Assembly (NCBI RefSeq): GCF_052324685.1
Contig: NC_135218.1
Span: 17,456,979 to 17,520,978, forward strand
Reading direction: 5' to 3'
Length of the DNA: 64,000 nt
From: Brachyhypopomus gauderio
Lineage: Eukaryota > Chordata > Actinopteri > Gymnotiformes > Hypopomidae
Below the pieces are notes generated by a model. It was not told the origin of the DNA, searched no databases, and saw nothing but the letters and a program-made list of their open reading frames with translations. The position numbers and the translations under genes were made by a program. Positions 1 to 10,216 of this stretch are shown one piece after another. The first letter of the stretch is position 1; every line of letters begins with the position of its first letter.

Positions 1-143
1 GGTGTTGTTAAGAGGTTGCTATGGTGTTCCTGGAAGTACTAATATAAAGCTTAAAGACAAAAAGTTTTAGTATGTTGTTTTACTGGACCCGAAACAAGCA
101 CATAATAAAAATACATCACAGCTACAAGACAACTGTGACCTAC

Positions 144-1089
144 CTAGATGAAGTCCCACTCAAAGTCCAGCAAGTTTTTCAACAGCGTGGCAACATGTGG
201 GTTCACACTCGCAGCCCTTTTCTGAACTATCTTTCCAGTTCTCTTGGAGATGACCTTTCCATGGGGTGTCTTGCTTCCTCTTTCTGGATTTATACCGATG
301 AACCGTCTATAAAAAAAAAAGTAAAAGCATTTGTGTCAAATACTGTCTCATTTGTCTGATAAATGGAAATATATGTTTGATTGCTTAGGAAAAAGCATTG
401 TTAATTGTAAACTGTGACAATCATTTCAAGGAACATTAGAAATGTTTTGTGTTCAAGTCGCAGCCTTAAATGTAGTGAAAAACATCTGCAGTTCAGAGTT
501 CACCATTAAATAGTCAAATTCCAGAAAGAATTTCATCAGACGAAAGAAGCTGTTAAAAATTGCACTGGTTATACAAGTCAATTATACACATGGTTAAGAT
601 AAATTAGAGACCAGTTGGATGACGGCAAGAGGAGTTCTCAACCTATATTGGACAAATTCAAGAAGATGATAACACCTTAAAGATTTTTACAATAAAACTC
701 ACAAAATTACTCAAAACAGAATGCAATATTAGTGGAACTTCAGTGTGGTTAAACATCTGGTCATCCTATACATCCAATAACCTTTGCAATGAAGTATTGC
801 AATTATTGTCTCACACTGGTTAACATAATGGGAACTCCTCTTCCATCAGGCCTTAAAATTATCTTAACTTTCACCGCTACATACATTACTGCTGAACTTA
901 GTACTATATGTAATTTGCATTCAGTAAAAGCTACCTTTGCATAAATTCCAGGGTTTTGGAGGCCTCTTCTTGATACTGGAGGTTGAAAATGTAGAACACT
1001 GCAAGTCCTGATGCAAAAGTTGTCTGAATGCCCTCACAGACCACATGTCCCTCAATACTGCAGTTTGCAGTTTGTTGTGGGCTCGTTTC
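144..1089 (-). CDS. 3' end of an unidentified minus-strand gene, two exons
   Basis: Two exons read leftward. The first spans 1089-935, after a T-rich acceptor ending AATAG and before a GTAGCT donor. The second spans 306-144, after another T-rich acceptor ending TATAG, and ends at a TAG stop. The 155-base exon leaves two bases that join the next exon in frame, giving about 105 residues. They include C-S-I-E-G-H-V-V-C-E-G-I and F-A-S-G-L-A-V-F-Y-I-F-N-L-Q-Y in the first exon and a basic, Lys/Arg-rich tail ending D-F-E-W-D-F-I. It resembles the C-terminus of uncharacterised fish proteins that carry Cys-rich fingers, often near transposons; this is from memory of the family style. Upstream exons were not found and an hAT element interrupts the region to the right. 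It may be a remnant. Confidence 0.4.
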
Positions 1090-1373
1090 CTATTAAAAAA
1101 AAAAAAAAAAAACTAAATTAGTTTACATTTCCAGGACTTATTTTTCCTATTTTATGCAATGCCATCTGAGACGTGTACTTTGGACTCATGACCAAAATAT
1201 TTCTTTAAAATTGCAAGACAAAGGTATTTGCCTGGATTGTTAGATGGGGCTGTTCAAATGCAGAAAATAATTCTTTCATACCTTTTACTTTAGCTTATTT
1301 TTTTATCAGCAAAATACATTATGTGTAACATTGAGCACCTACTTGTTTCTAAAATGTTTGTCCATTTTATCAG

Positions 1374-1594
1374 TTCCATATAGAAAGACTAACACTCCAG
1401 CCTCATATCAGTGTGACTGCAGTGCTGAAAATGATCCAACACCCCCATATAACACTGGTGGTCCGGAAAATCAGAGTACTATAGTTTATAACTGCAGAAT
1501 AACAAAATGTTCCTATATGGTCAGTAGAGCTGATAAAATGGACAAACACTTTAGGAAACAAGGAGATGGTCATAATCATCATGCTTGGTTGGTC
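1374..1594 (+). pseudogene. Possible zinc-finger-like exon cut by an hAT insertion
   Basis: An open plus-strand frame follows a TTTTATCAG acceptor. It includes a Cys-x4-Cys...His-x5-His-like pattern (Y-N-C-R-I-T-K-C-S-Y, then D-K-H-F-R-K-Q). The frame is broken at 1,595 by the hAT element, so the exon has no donor in its present form. It could be a scrap of a Cys/His-finger transposon protein or chance; nothing downstream of the insertion continues it convincingly. Confidence 0.2.
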
Positions 1595-2413
1595 CATACC
1601 TGTCAAGTGTCCCGTTTTGGCCGGGACAGTCCCGTATTTTACCGCTCTGTCCCGGCGTCATCCCGTATTTTTATTTTCCCGTATTTGTCCCGTATTTTCA
1701 GTTTTCAATTTTTATTTTTTTAAAGCATTCATGTGCCGCTCTAAACAGAATTCTGTCACTAGCCTCACGAGAACTGCCACCCAGACTACTGCAGGTAGCA
1801 GTTCTCGCAAGGCTAGTGACAGAATTCTGTTTGGCGCGGCACATGAACACTTTAAAAAATATAAAAATTGAAAACTAGCGGGTTTAGTGTCGACAGTGGG
1901 AGCAAACCTGGAACAACAAATCAGAGATGGATTTAACGAGAGAAGGCAGTCCTGCCTAAAAAGCTAAGCGTACGTGTAAGTGGAATGGGACAGGGAATTT
2001 ACGAATGGGACAGGGAATTTACTTTCCTAAAGAAGAGCATGAAGGGGCATAGCTACTCATTCTGTAAGATTTCTAGCTGTGATTTTAGTGTCTCTCATGG
2101 GGGAAGGAACGATGTGCGTCAACACAAACAATCTACCAAGCACAAACGCGGGCTAAAGGCACAGAAATATGCCCAGGAGATGTCCCCATTTGTAGCTAGA
2201 AATACCACTAGAAAATTTTTATTTTTTTATTCATTTGTAGTTCAAAGCATATTTGGGGTGTTTTTTCTTCACTTTTTGCCACTCCAAAGATGTTTTCATC
2301 TCTCCCACAGCCTCGATTGCAGCTATATGCAAATAACCAATTATGCAAATTAGGCGATGACGTCATATACGGAAAATGTCCCGTATTTTTTAATACAAAA
2401 CTTGACAGGTATG
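1595..2413 (+). mobile_element. hAT element, 819 bp, with N-terminal transposase remnant
   Basis: Terminal inverted repeats read CATACCTGTCAAGT on the left and its complement on the right. Flanking 8-mers are GGTTGGTC (1,587-1,594) and GGTTGGTG (2,414-2,421), the 8-bp duplication expected of hAT elements with one mismatch. The plus frame at 1,985-2,220 encodes Y-S-F-C-K-I-S-S-C-D-F-S-V-S-H-G-G-R-N-D-V and then H-K-Q-S-T-K-H, the Cys/His N-terminal finger typical of vertebrate hAT transposases. The catalytic region is absent, so the element is non-autonomous. CCCGTATTTT motifs recur near both ends. Confidence 0.8.
1705..1871. repeat. Imperfect inverted repeat inside the hAT element
   Basis: Arms of about 75 bases are centred near 1,790. 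The left arm contains GCACATGAAT-complementary sequence and CAGAATTCTGTCACTAGCC; the right arm contains GGCTAGTGACAGAATTCTG. A short spacer separates the arms, and a few mismatches show moderate age. It could fold into a long hairpin. Confidence 0.6.
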
Positions 2414-2940
2414 GGTTGGTGTATATTTAGTTTTGTTGAGCAAATATATCTTAATTAAAAAATACAATGAATGTACACTTTCCACACTGACTGAATGCTG
2501 TTTATGTGTGAGTCTGCAGAGCACAAATGCGCGTTAACAGTGAAAAACAAAATGACTTAAAAGAATCTTACCTTAGCTTAGAGTCTAAACCGCGCATTTG
2601 TGCTCTGTGGACTATGAGCAGTTTGACAGAAAATACTGTATTATGCTGTATTATTAGTTATCTGCTGTTATTTGGAAACTGACTGCATTGCTGTTAATTT
2701 ACATGCAATTAATAATTATTTAATTATTTAATTATCTAAAATACAGTAAGATACTGTTGTACATCCACTGTAAATTTACAGAAATTTGTTACAGTGTAAT
2801 TATGTTAATGAGATAGGCCTATATCGTGCTTTTAATATGAATTTCAAAGTAAATTCATGCGTTGTCACATACTTTGTCATGGGGAGCCGGGGTCGCCGTC
2901 ATGGGTGGCCCGGGGCAGCGGCCCGGGGTGTTGGCCACGG
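2414..2940. other. AT-rich spacer with a short inverted repeat
   Basis: No gene seen. Inverted repeats lie at 2,517-2,533 (CAGAGCACAAATGCGCG) and 2,591-2,607 (exact complement), extendable to about 23 bases with two mismatches. This may be the end of a small non-autonomous element. The rest is AT-rich. Confidence 0.45.
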
Positions 2941-2944
2941 GCAG

Positions 2945-3560
2945 CCACTAGGAACTCTGCAACACGGGCGCCGGCATCTGGAACACGGGCCACGGCCTCA
3001 GGAACATGGGACACGGCCTCAGGAACACGGGCCACGGCCTCAGGAACACGGGCCACGGCCTCAGGAACATGGGCGCCGGCCTCTGGAACACGGGCGCCGG
3101 CCTCTGGAACACGGGCACCGGCCTCTGGAACACGGGCACCGGCCTCTGGAACACGGGCCACCGGCCTCGGGAACATGGGCGCCGGCCTCTGGAACACGGG
3201 CCACGGCCTCTGGAACACGGGTGCCGGCCTCTGGAACACTGGGGGCATCTCTGGGCGGCGGCGACGGGTGTCACCGGCGCCTGAGGGACGGGCGGCAGCG
3301 TTATGGGCGTCTGCGTGATGGCCGTATATTTCATGGCCGGCGTCACGGACGGCGTCACGGGCGCGGTCACGGGCAGGGTCACGGGCCGCGTCACGGGCAG
3401 GGTCACGGGCCGCGTCACGGGCCGCATCACGGGCCGCATCACGGGCCGCATCACGGGCCGCGTCACGGGCCGCGTCACGGGCCGCATCACGGGCCGCATC
3501 ACGGGCCGCATCACGGGCCGGATCACGGGCCGCATCACGGGCCGCATGACGGGCACATGC
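2945..3560. repeat. GC-rich minisatellite, 21-bp then 12-bp units
   Basis: From about 2,958 to 3,243 a 21-bp unit of the form GGCCTCTGGAACACGGGCGCC repeats with variation. From about 3,338 to 3,558 a 12-bp unit GGGCCGCATCAC/GGGCCGCGTCAC repeats about 18 times. Both unit lengths are multiples of three, so frames stay open on both strands for hundreds of bases. I regard those open frames as by-products of the repeat. Confidence 0.85.
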
Positions 3561-3683
3561 GGCGACATAACGGGCAACGGGGTCATGGTAAGGATTAGCC
3601 TGCGCGGCGTCCTGGGGAGGTCAAAGACAAAAGCTAAAGACATATTCCCCATAAAATTACCTGTCTCCATCCCTGACTTAAAA

Positions 3684-4392
3684 CAGTGCCGCTTACTTCA
3701 TGATAGTCGTTTTGGATAAATCATTTACACATTCTATTTTGCAACAACCTGAATTGAATATAAATAGTTAAAATGTAACCGAGGAGCTAGGATACCATCT
3801 CAAAGGAACTTGAACTTACGGTCATCCGATTCAATTGTAACGAGGGCGTCCTCTGGACCACGGGCAGCGCCCTCGGGAACACGGGGTGCAGCGGCGGGCG
3901 GTGGGCATGGGCGGCTGTGTCACGGTCATCGTACAGGCAGCAGTCAGAGTCCAAGGAGTCACGTGAGGATGAGTCATGGGAGGATGAGTCATGGGAGGAT
4001 GAGTCATGGGAGGCTGTGTCACGGTCATCGTCCAGGCAGCAGTCAGAGTCACAATGGGCGACGGCCTGGGGAACCGGTGCGGCGTCCTGGGGAAACGGCA
4101 TGGCGTCTTGGAGAACCGGGGCGCCATCCTGGGGAACATGAAAGCCAGTGCCGCTTACTTCATGATAGTCATTTTGGATAAATCATTTACACATTCTATT
4201 TTGCAACAACCTGAATTGAATATAAATAGTTAAAATGTAACCGAGGAGCTAGGATACCATCTCAAAGGAACTTGAACTTACAGTCATCCGATTCAATTGT
4301 AATGAGTGCGTCCTCTGGACCACGGGCGGCAGCCTCTGGAACACGGGGTGCAGCGGCGGGCGGTGGGTATGGGCAGCTGTGTCACGGTCATC
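3684..4392. repeat. 247-bp direct duplication, copies 462 bp apart
   Basis: Positions 3,684-3,930 and 4,146-4,392 align without indels at a constant offset of 462, with only scattered substitutions. A third, shorter and diverged copy lies at about 6,168-6,241 with a 5-bp insertion. Each copy ends on the minus strand in ATGA-x-C/T followed by a strong GTAAGT donor (exon ends at 3,820, 4,282 and 6,233). Confidence 0.85.
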
Positions 4393-4749
4393 CTGGGGAA
4401 CCAACGCGGCATCCTGTGGAACCGGCCCGGCGTCCTGGGGAACCAGCGCGGCGTCTTGGGGAACTGGGGCGCCGTCCTGGGGAACCGGGGCGCCGTCCTG
4501 GGGAGCCTTTCTTAGCTGAGGAACAGAAAGTTTTGTACTTTTACCAAATCTATCATGCATATACAGGCTGTGGACATCTGAACTGGGTTGGGAGAAAATG
4601 TATGCTTTTTTTGCACTAACCGCTAAAGGTGAGAATAGTATTGGTCAGAGATTTCAATCGTAACTAGACTTGCATTTCCTGAAGGAAATACATAGTGCTT
4701 GAAAAGAGATGCAAGTCTGTGTGCGTGTGTGTGTGCATGTAGTGTATAT

Positions 4750-5165
4750 GGTGTATATGCTCCATCTGCTCCATCTACTCCATCTGCCCCATATACTCCA
4801 TCTGCCCCTCTGCTCTATCTGCCTCATCTGCTCTATCTGCCCCATTTGCCCCTCTGCTCCATACAGCCCTCTGCTCTATCTGCCCCCTCTGCTCCATCTG
4901 CCCCCTTTGCCCCATCTGCCCCTCTGCCCCATCTGCTCTATCTGCCCCATTTGCCCCTCACCCTCATCTGCCCCTCTGCTCCATCTGCCACTCTGCTCCA
5001 GCTGCCCCTCTGCTCCATCTACCCCTCTGCTCCATCTGGCCCATCTGCCCCTCTGCTCCATCTGCCCCATTTTCCCCATCTGCCCCTCTGCTCTAGCTGA
5101 CCCTCTGCTCCATCTGCCCATCTGCTCCTTCTGCCCCATCAGCCCCTCTGCTCCATCTGCATGTA
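4750..5165. repeat. Pyrimidine-rich tandem array (CTGCTCCATCTGCCCC-like)
   Basis: About 415 bases of irregular repeats of CTGCTCCATCTGCCCC with 9- to 15-bp steps. It is strongly strand-biased: C and T dominate the plus strand. Long open frames on both strands are consequences of the repeat and are not called as genes. Confidence 0.9.
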
Positions 5166-5169
5166 TGTA

Positions 5170-6160
5170 TGTATGTGTGTGTGACTGTGTGGAGTGGGTA
5201 TGAGAGAGATGCAGGTGTGTGCGCGTGCGTGTGTGGGGGAGGGGAGTGAGACATTCAAAAATAACTGACACTCTGTCTCTGCCACTCTGAGTGGATAAAC
5301 CTTGTTTTAGTGTGATTTGCACCCTCCGAACAAACGGTCGTAGTTCGGGACCCATTTAACCTATCGCTTCACGGAAGAGATTGTGTGAGAGAGGACCCCT
5401 TGCGGATGATTTTGATATATTTTGGTGTGGTTTAACCCAAAAATGACTGATTTATGACAAGTTAAAAACACACAAAAATCTCAACAAAGCTGATTCTGAT
5501 ATATTTATATGGGGGCCAATGGGTCAGTTTTCTGTGTCTAGTACCAAACAAATGCTCATAACTCTAAAACTAATTCATCAAATGATTAGATATCTCGGCG
5601 TGCCAGAAAGGACAAGTTTCTCTCCCATTTAAAATTTAAATGGAGCTTCTAGGTCAAGGTGTAAGGATTTTACAGCAGTTTATCCAAGAACGTTTTGATC
5701 ATTTTTTATGCCAGCTCACACTCTAACTGGCAGTGATGATTTGAAATTTTGAACATTTCACTATTCATTTTAATAGGGCCATTTTTCATTTTTAAACTCA
5801 ATTCTATTAAAATCTATAACTCTAATCGACTCCAAAAACGGATAGCACACCACACAGAGCCGAGACCTTCGAAATGCAGTTTGAACGGAGTCTGTACGTT
5901 AAGCGGTTCGGGCCGCATTAATTGCAGAAATTTGGAGAAAAGGAATAACAATATAGGGCTTTTCAAGCACTATAACTATACAGCACGTAAAAAATGTATC
6001 GGAGTAAAAGTATTAAACTGATGGAAAATATGTAGTGAAGTAAAAGTGGAAGTAGGAGAAAAAAATAATACTCCAGTAAAGTACAGATACAGCATTTTAG
6101 TACTTAAGTACAGTAGTGAAGTAGTTCTACTTCGTTACTATACAACTCTGGTAATTAGAC
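5170..6160. other. Unassigned intergenic DNA with a teleost repeat tail
   Basis: No coding exon seen. A short GT-rich tract is at 5,172-5,235. The stretch ending near 6,150 (AGTACTTAAGTACAGTAGTGAAG and surrounding) is the style of a common dispersed fish repeat. Sequence near 6,370-6,390 (AACGCGTTACTTAGTAAC) also looks repeat-derived. I cannot name the families. Confidence 0.4.
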
Positions 6161-6416
6161 CTACTATAAATAGTTAAAATGTAACCGAGGAGCTAGGAAT
6201 TAAGGTACCATCTCAAACAAATTTGAACTTACGCTCATCAGGTCCCTCGCGGCCCAGTTGATTAAGTATATCGCATGAAACATTGCTCCGCAATCATCAA
6301 AAATGTCGTCTGTCGTTTTAAACAGCGGCCGCCCCTTTTAAAGTCACTTTAATAGTGACGTCACCAGTGTTGTTAGTAACGCGTTACTTAGTAACCAGAG
6401 ACCGTATATAAAAGTC

Positions 6417-6560
6417 AGGGGTCGGCAACCTTTGAGACATGGAGTGCCAACTTTAACATGTCCAGTCAATGAGTGTGCCACTATCAACAAATAAAATTGG
6501 AGCGGGGGGGGGTGCAAGTGTAAATTGTTAGCGGATGGGAGGTGTAAATGGACACAAAGT
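6417..6560. mobile_element. hAT-type fragment with CAGGGGTCGGCAACC end
   Basis: It begins CAGGGGTCGGCAACCTTTGA, a terminal motif shared by many vertebrate hAT elements. A homologous scrap (GGCAACCTTTGAGACATGGA) occurs at about 24,655-24,720. The other end and a target duplication were not found. Confidence 0.45.
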
Positions 6561-6879
6561 ATTATATCGAGATCGATCGCGAAATATAAACGCCTCCGCC
6601 GACCATAGCGATTTCGATTGGAGAATCGTGCTCTATTTTTTATTATTAATTTGATTTGCTGATGATGGTCCAGCGTGTCGCGTGCCTGTGATTATGCCTC
6701 GGCGTGCCAACATACAGCCGGCTAACTAACTGTGAGGTGTTAAATGGGAATCCGCACAAACTGTGATTGTCTGTGGGCTGTGTGCCTTATCTGTTGTCCG
6801 AGTGTTGTATGTTTGAAAAACCCCTTTGCACAATAGCACTTGCACAACAGCGCTTGTACGTTTGAAAAATCCTTTTGCA

Positions 6880-7070
6880 CAATAGCACCTTTTCTTCTTT
6901 GCACACTAATTTATTTAGGTTTTTGGCGATCATATGTTTACTGCACCTTGTTCTCGTCATTGTTTACATACACTTGTAAGGAGCAGCTTTACAATCTCGT
7001 TATACTATGTATACTGTGTATAATGACAATAAAGGCTTTCTATTCTATTCTATTCTATTTCTAGCTCTAA
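6880..7070 (+). mobile_element. LINE-like 3' tail ending in (TTCTA)n
   Basis: The sequence ends with TGACAATAAAGGC followed by several TTCTA repeats at about 7,037-7,062. This is the layout of a non-LTR retrotransposon 3' UTR with a short tandem tail. No open reading frame of the element remains. Confidence 0.45.
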
Positions 7071-7439
7071 ATTAAGAGGTTTTATGTTGTTTGACGATAT
7101 CATGTCGAAGTTAGATAGTGTTCTACACTGGTAACAGTTAACGAAGACATTATATATTACCCAGACAGCACAAGTACGTCTCAGAGACGTCGTATTTACA
7201 TCAGTATATCGTAGAAACATCGCGTTCCATTTTCGAACGTCGCATATACATCATATGCACATCTAATGTACGATTTAAAGCGGGAGCGTCATATTCATCG
7301 CCATTGCATCGCTGCGACGTCAAAACAACGTTTCCCATCCTGATGTGGCAGAGTGAGATTTTTGGGGCAACCCCACTCCCTCCCTAACTGTAAATTGCGG
7401 TGGAGCCGTGTGAGTCGCGGGGTAGGTTTATCCTGGTAT

Positions 7440-7448
7440 TATAAATAG
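7440..7448 (+). promoter_or_regulatory. Candidate TATA box near the transposon's left end
   Basis: TATAAATAG lies about 280 bases inside the left end. A strong donor (TATCG/GTGAGT) follows near 7,594 and a CGTCGCAG acceptor near 7,641, so this may be the promoter and first intron of a rightward transcript. No protein is recognised in the short open frame at 7,505-7,756. Confidence 0.3.
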
Positions 7449-8332
7449 CGGGGGTATGGGGGCAGATTTCTTTCTGTCATCCGGTTTTCCCAGCACCTCT
7501 AACGGTGGCAAGTTATCGTGGTTGGGCCTGGCTTCCTTTGGTGGACCAGCTTAATACCGTCGGGGTATGGCGCTTCTTTTGGCGTCTGATTATCGGTGAG
7601 TGCGGTGCTCTGAGAACTAACATGCTCTGCTGTTTCGTCGCAGTTCGGTGGGCGCGTCATTGGAATTACTGTGCTGATCTATCTACCACGGGTGGGCAGT
7701 TACTATTTGCCCTTGATTTTACAAAACGTTGGCATATTAAAGAGTTTGCTAAGTAATGTTTTGATGGATTGATAGCATCAACAACAGCTGCAATGAAGGC
7801 ATGGATAGTTATGTCCTGTGTTTGATACATACTGTGTTGTATGTGAGTGCTGTGTTTGTTTCAGTCTGTTAGAAAAATCATGTACTGAAGAGGCATGACA
7901 GCAGTGCATCCTGTTATATTTAATACTGAGATATAATTATAAAATTATTATTCTGTATATTCTAACTGACATGCATATACATTTTAAATTAAAGTTATGG
8001 TGTTGCATCTGTAAAGATGGTTGGTTGTGTCTATATGGCTACAATGATTTTGAGCTAGAATCAACAACATTCAAACAAAAAGTGAGAGCTACTGCACATT
8101 TATAGAAATAATAGAAATAATTGGTAATATTTTTTATTTTACAGTTAAATAAATAACAGCAGAACCTAAAGCAAGAAGTTTACAAAAGAAAAAAAAACAG
8201 GTTAGGTTAGGCCAAGTATTTACAACAATAATAACAGCAACAACAGTAATTTAACAAAAACAATAATTTAAAATCACAAACAATAAACATCACCAATAAT
8301 AATACATAATAATAACCAGCCATTAATGCATT

Positions 8333-10216
8333 TTATTTGCAAGCTGGACATGTATAATCTTTATCAACTGGAGGCTTCTGGACGCAGTCATGGTGGTACC
8401 ATCTCTCACAGTTGTCACAGCATATCTGGAACAAATGAAAAGCAGGTCTAACTGAAAGGTGCCCATCTAAAATGTAGAAATTACTATCATGCTTTACATT
8501 TTTAGTCCAAAGATTTGATGCAGTGCTCTATTGATAAGTTAAGTGCAAAGATGTTACAAAATAAATGATTGAGAATTTACTGCACTCATTTGCATGTCAG
8601 AGTTAGCATATTAAACTGCCTAAAAGGTGAGTGTAACATTCTGCTTGACGCAGAGCAGGGAGGCGGACACAAACGCTGAGAAGAGCGAGATTTATTCAAG
8701 GGGATTCCATAAACAGAGTCGTAGTCACGGGCACGGGTCATAACGGGAGGGCAATCAGGAATAAGAGTGTGTATTACAAGGGCCCAGAGGTAGAAGCCTG
8801 GATGCAAAGCAGTGAAAGGATGAGCCTTTTGAAAATGAAAATGTGAGAATTAGACCTTCCTTACTTGAACAGGAAGCCAGCATGGTGTTTTCAACAAGAA
8901 TCACATGTTGACAAACAATATGAGCTGCAGTATTTTGAATGCTTTCTAGAAGCCAGCAAAATGTGAGTTACAGTAGTCAAGTGTAAAGATGACTAGAGCT
9001 TACTGATGTTGCTCGTATTGATTTAGCATTTCAAGAGAAAAGATCAAACTCATGAGGAGCTCCAGCAATGACACTTGAAGGTGAGGTTGTGTGTGAGCCA
9101 TCCCAGGCTACATGACCAGATAAACCCTGAAGATAGGATGAGAACCAAGCATCACAAGAAAGTGATGAAATTCACATGTAGTAGTTCACAGTATCAAAAA
9201 CAGTAGATCAATCTAGTAGGATGTGAACAGAAGACAACCTTTTCCTGGCTTTGTGGGGAGGTTTTGTTATTGACAATACAGCAATATCTGGTGAATACCC
9301 TGGTCTGTACCACAGATGGTTGACTTAAAGAAATTTGTTCCTCTCAAGATACTAATAAAACTGAGAAAAGACAGCCTGTTCCAAGGTCTCTGACAGAAAT
9401 TTGAGAAAATGGGTCTAATTCACAGTATAACTGAGCATAATTATAAATTAGTATAATTCGTAGTTTGTAGGATTTAAAGGATCCCTGAGAAAATGCTATA
9501 TTATGACATTATGTACGACTAATAGCCTAATATCTCAACAATAGTACATGCAGATCAATGTATTTAGATGTGTTGCTGCGCTTACCCAGTTTTTGATCAT
9601 GATCCTCCATTCCACAGTAATGGCACAGGTTGCTCAGATTGTCTGAGATGAAAGTATTAATACATTTCCTCATTTTTACATGTCAAACATATGTCCATAC
9701 AGGATGTGGTACTAATTAACTAGCATAAAACGTATATTATTTTAATAAAGAACATGCATTTCAGAGGACATAAATTTTATGCCATTTACAGTGACCAACC
9801 ACAAAGACAACACGCCAGATTCCTGGAGGAGAGTCATGGCAATGCCCAGCCTCAGCTCATTGACTGCCTCTTGAGTGGTTTGGGTGTTGACAGCCATTTC
9901 CTTTAATATGCACTCCGCAAACTAAGGACAGTTTAGATCGATCAAAATGATAAGCCTGCATTGCTAAATAATAAGGTTGACTGTTAGACAACAAAATCTT
10001 TAATACAAGTAACTAAAAGATCTTGACAAATGCCACTTGACCTTCATCATCATAATTTGGGTTCAAGTGTAAAAATGGATAAAGTTCTTGTGAACTTTTA
10101 AATTAAAATTATAATGTTACAACAACTGCTGTAGTCTACTGTACACTCACGTTCAAAGCCAAGACACCACCACGATCCTGCTGACGTGCATGACGGAGAG
10201 TGCTGCACGTTACAGC
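8333..10216 (-). pseudogene. Ulp1-like protease C-terminus with PHD finger (decayed)
   Basis: Four leftward exons. 10,216-10,151 encodes T-L-R-H-A-R-Q-Q-D-R-G-G-V-L-A-L-N, aligning with the Gln...Asp-x-x-Cys-Gly motif of Ulp1/SENP (C48) peptidases but lacking the catalytic Cys. 9,921 to about 9,798 encodes F-A-E-C-I-L-K-E-M and T-L-L-Q-E-S. 9,642-9,586 encodes L-C-H-Y-C-G-M-E-D-H-D-Q-K-L. 8,425-8,333 encodes [14 protein letters not shown] and C-P-A-C-K then TAA. The last two make a complete C4HC3 PHD finger, which in known proteins reads histone tails. The second junction only works in frame with a non-GT (GC) donor after GAATCTG. The third is off by a base or two. Upstream protease exons with the catalytic His were not found. 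Most likely a decayed transposon gene rather than a host gene. Confidence 0.5.
8630..9580. other. Transposon-internal spacer with unassigned repeats
   Basis: Lies in an intron of the minus-strand gene. Stretches at about 8,640-8,800 and 8,960-9,440 read like dispersed fish repeats, but I cannot assign families and see no exon. Confidence 0.25.

Larger units (their letters stand above)
3820..6300 (-). other. Possible minus-strand gene with duplicated repeat-coding exons
   Basis: Reading leftward, three candidate exons end at the same conserved donor. The first ends at 6,233 and could begin with ATG near 6,285 (M-F-H-A-I-Y-L-I-N-W-A-A-R-D-L-M-S). The second runs 4,515-4,282 after a CCTCAG acceptor, and the third runs 4,128-3,820 after a CCCCAG acceptor. 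The last two encode Pro-Gln-Asp repeats (A-P-V-P-Q-D-G) and share a conserved exon end L-Q-L-N-R-M-T. No family is recognised. The exons are GC-rich minisatellite, so a coding role is uncertain; a duplicated transposon fragment is equally possible. Confidence 0.25.

Noticed and set aside
2786..3719. Long Gly/His/Arg-, Pro/Val/Arg- and Gly/Thr-rich frames in all phases
   Set aside because: Repeat units of 12 and 21 bases keep every frame open; no start context, domain or splice logic favours one.
4699..5355. Pro/Ser/Leu-rich frames over the CTGCCCC array
   Set aside because: Low-complexity consequence of the tandem repeat, on both strands.
7505..7756. 83-codon frame just inside the large transposon
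   Set aside because: Begins at GTG, contains a strong internal donor and acceptor, and has no recognised domain; better read as leader sequence.
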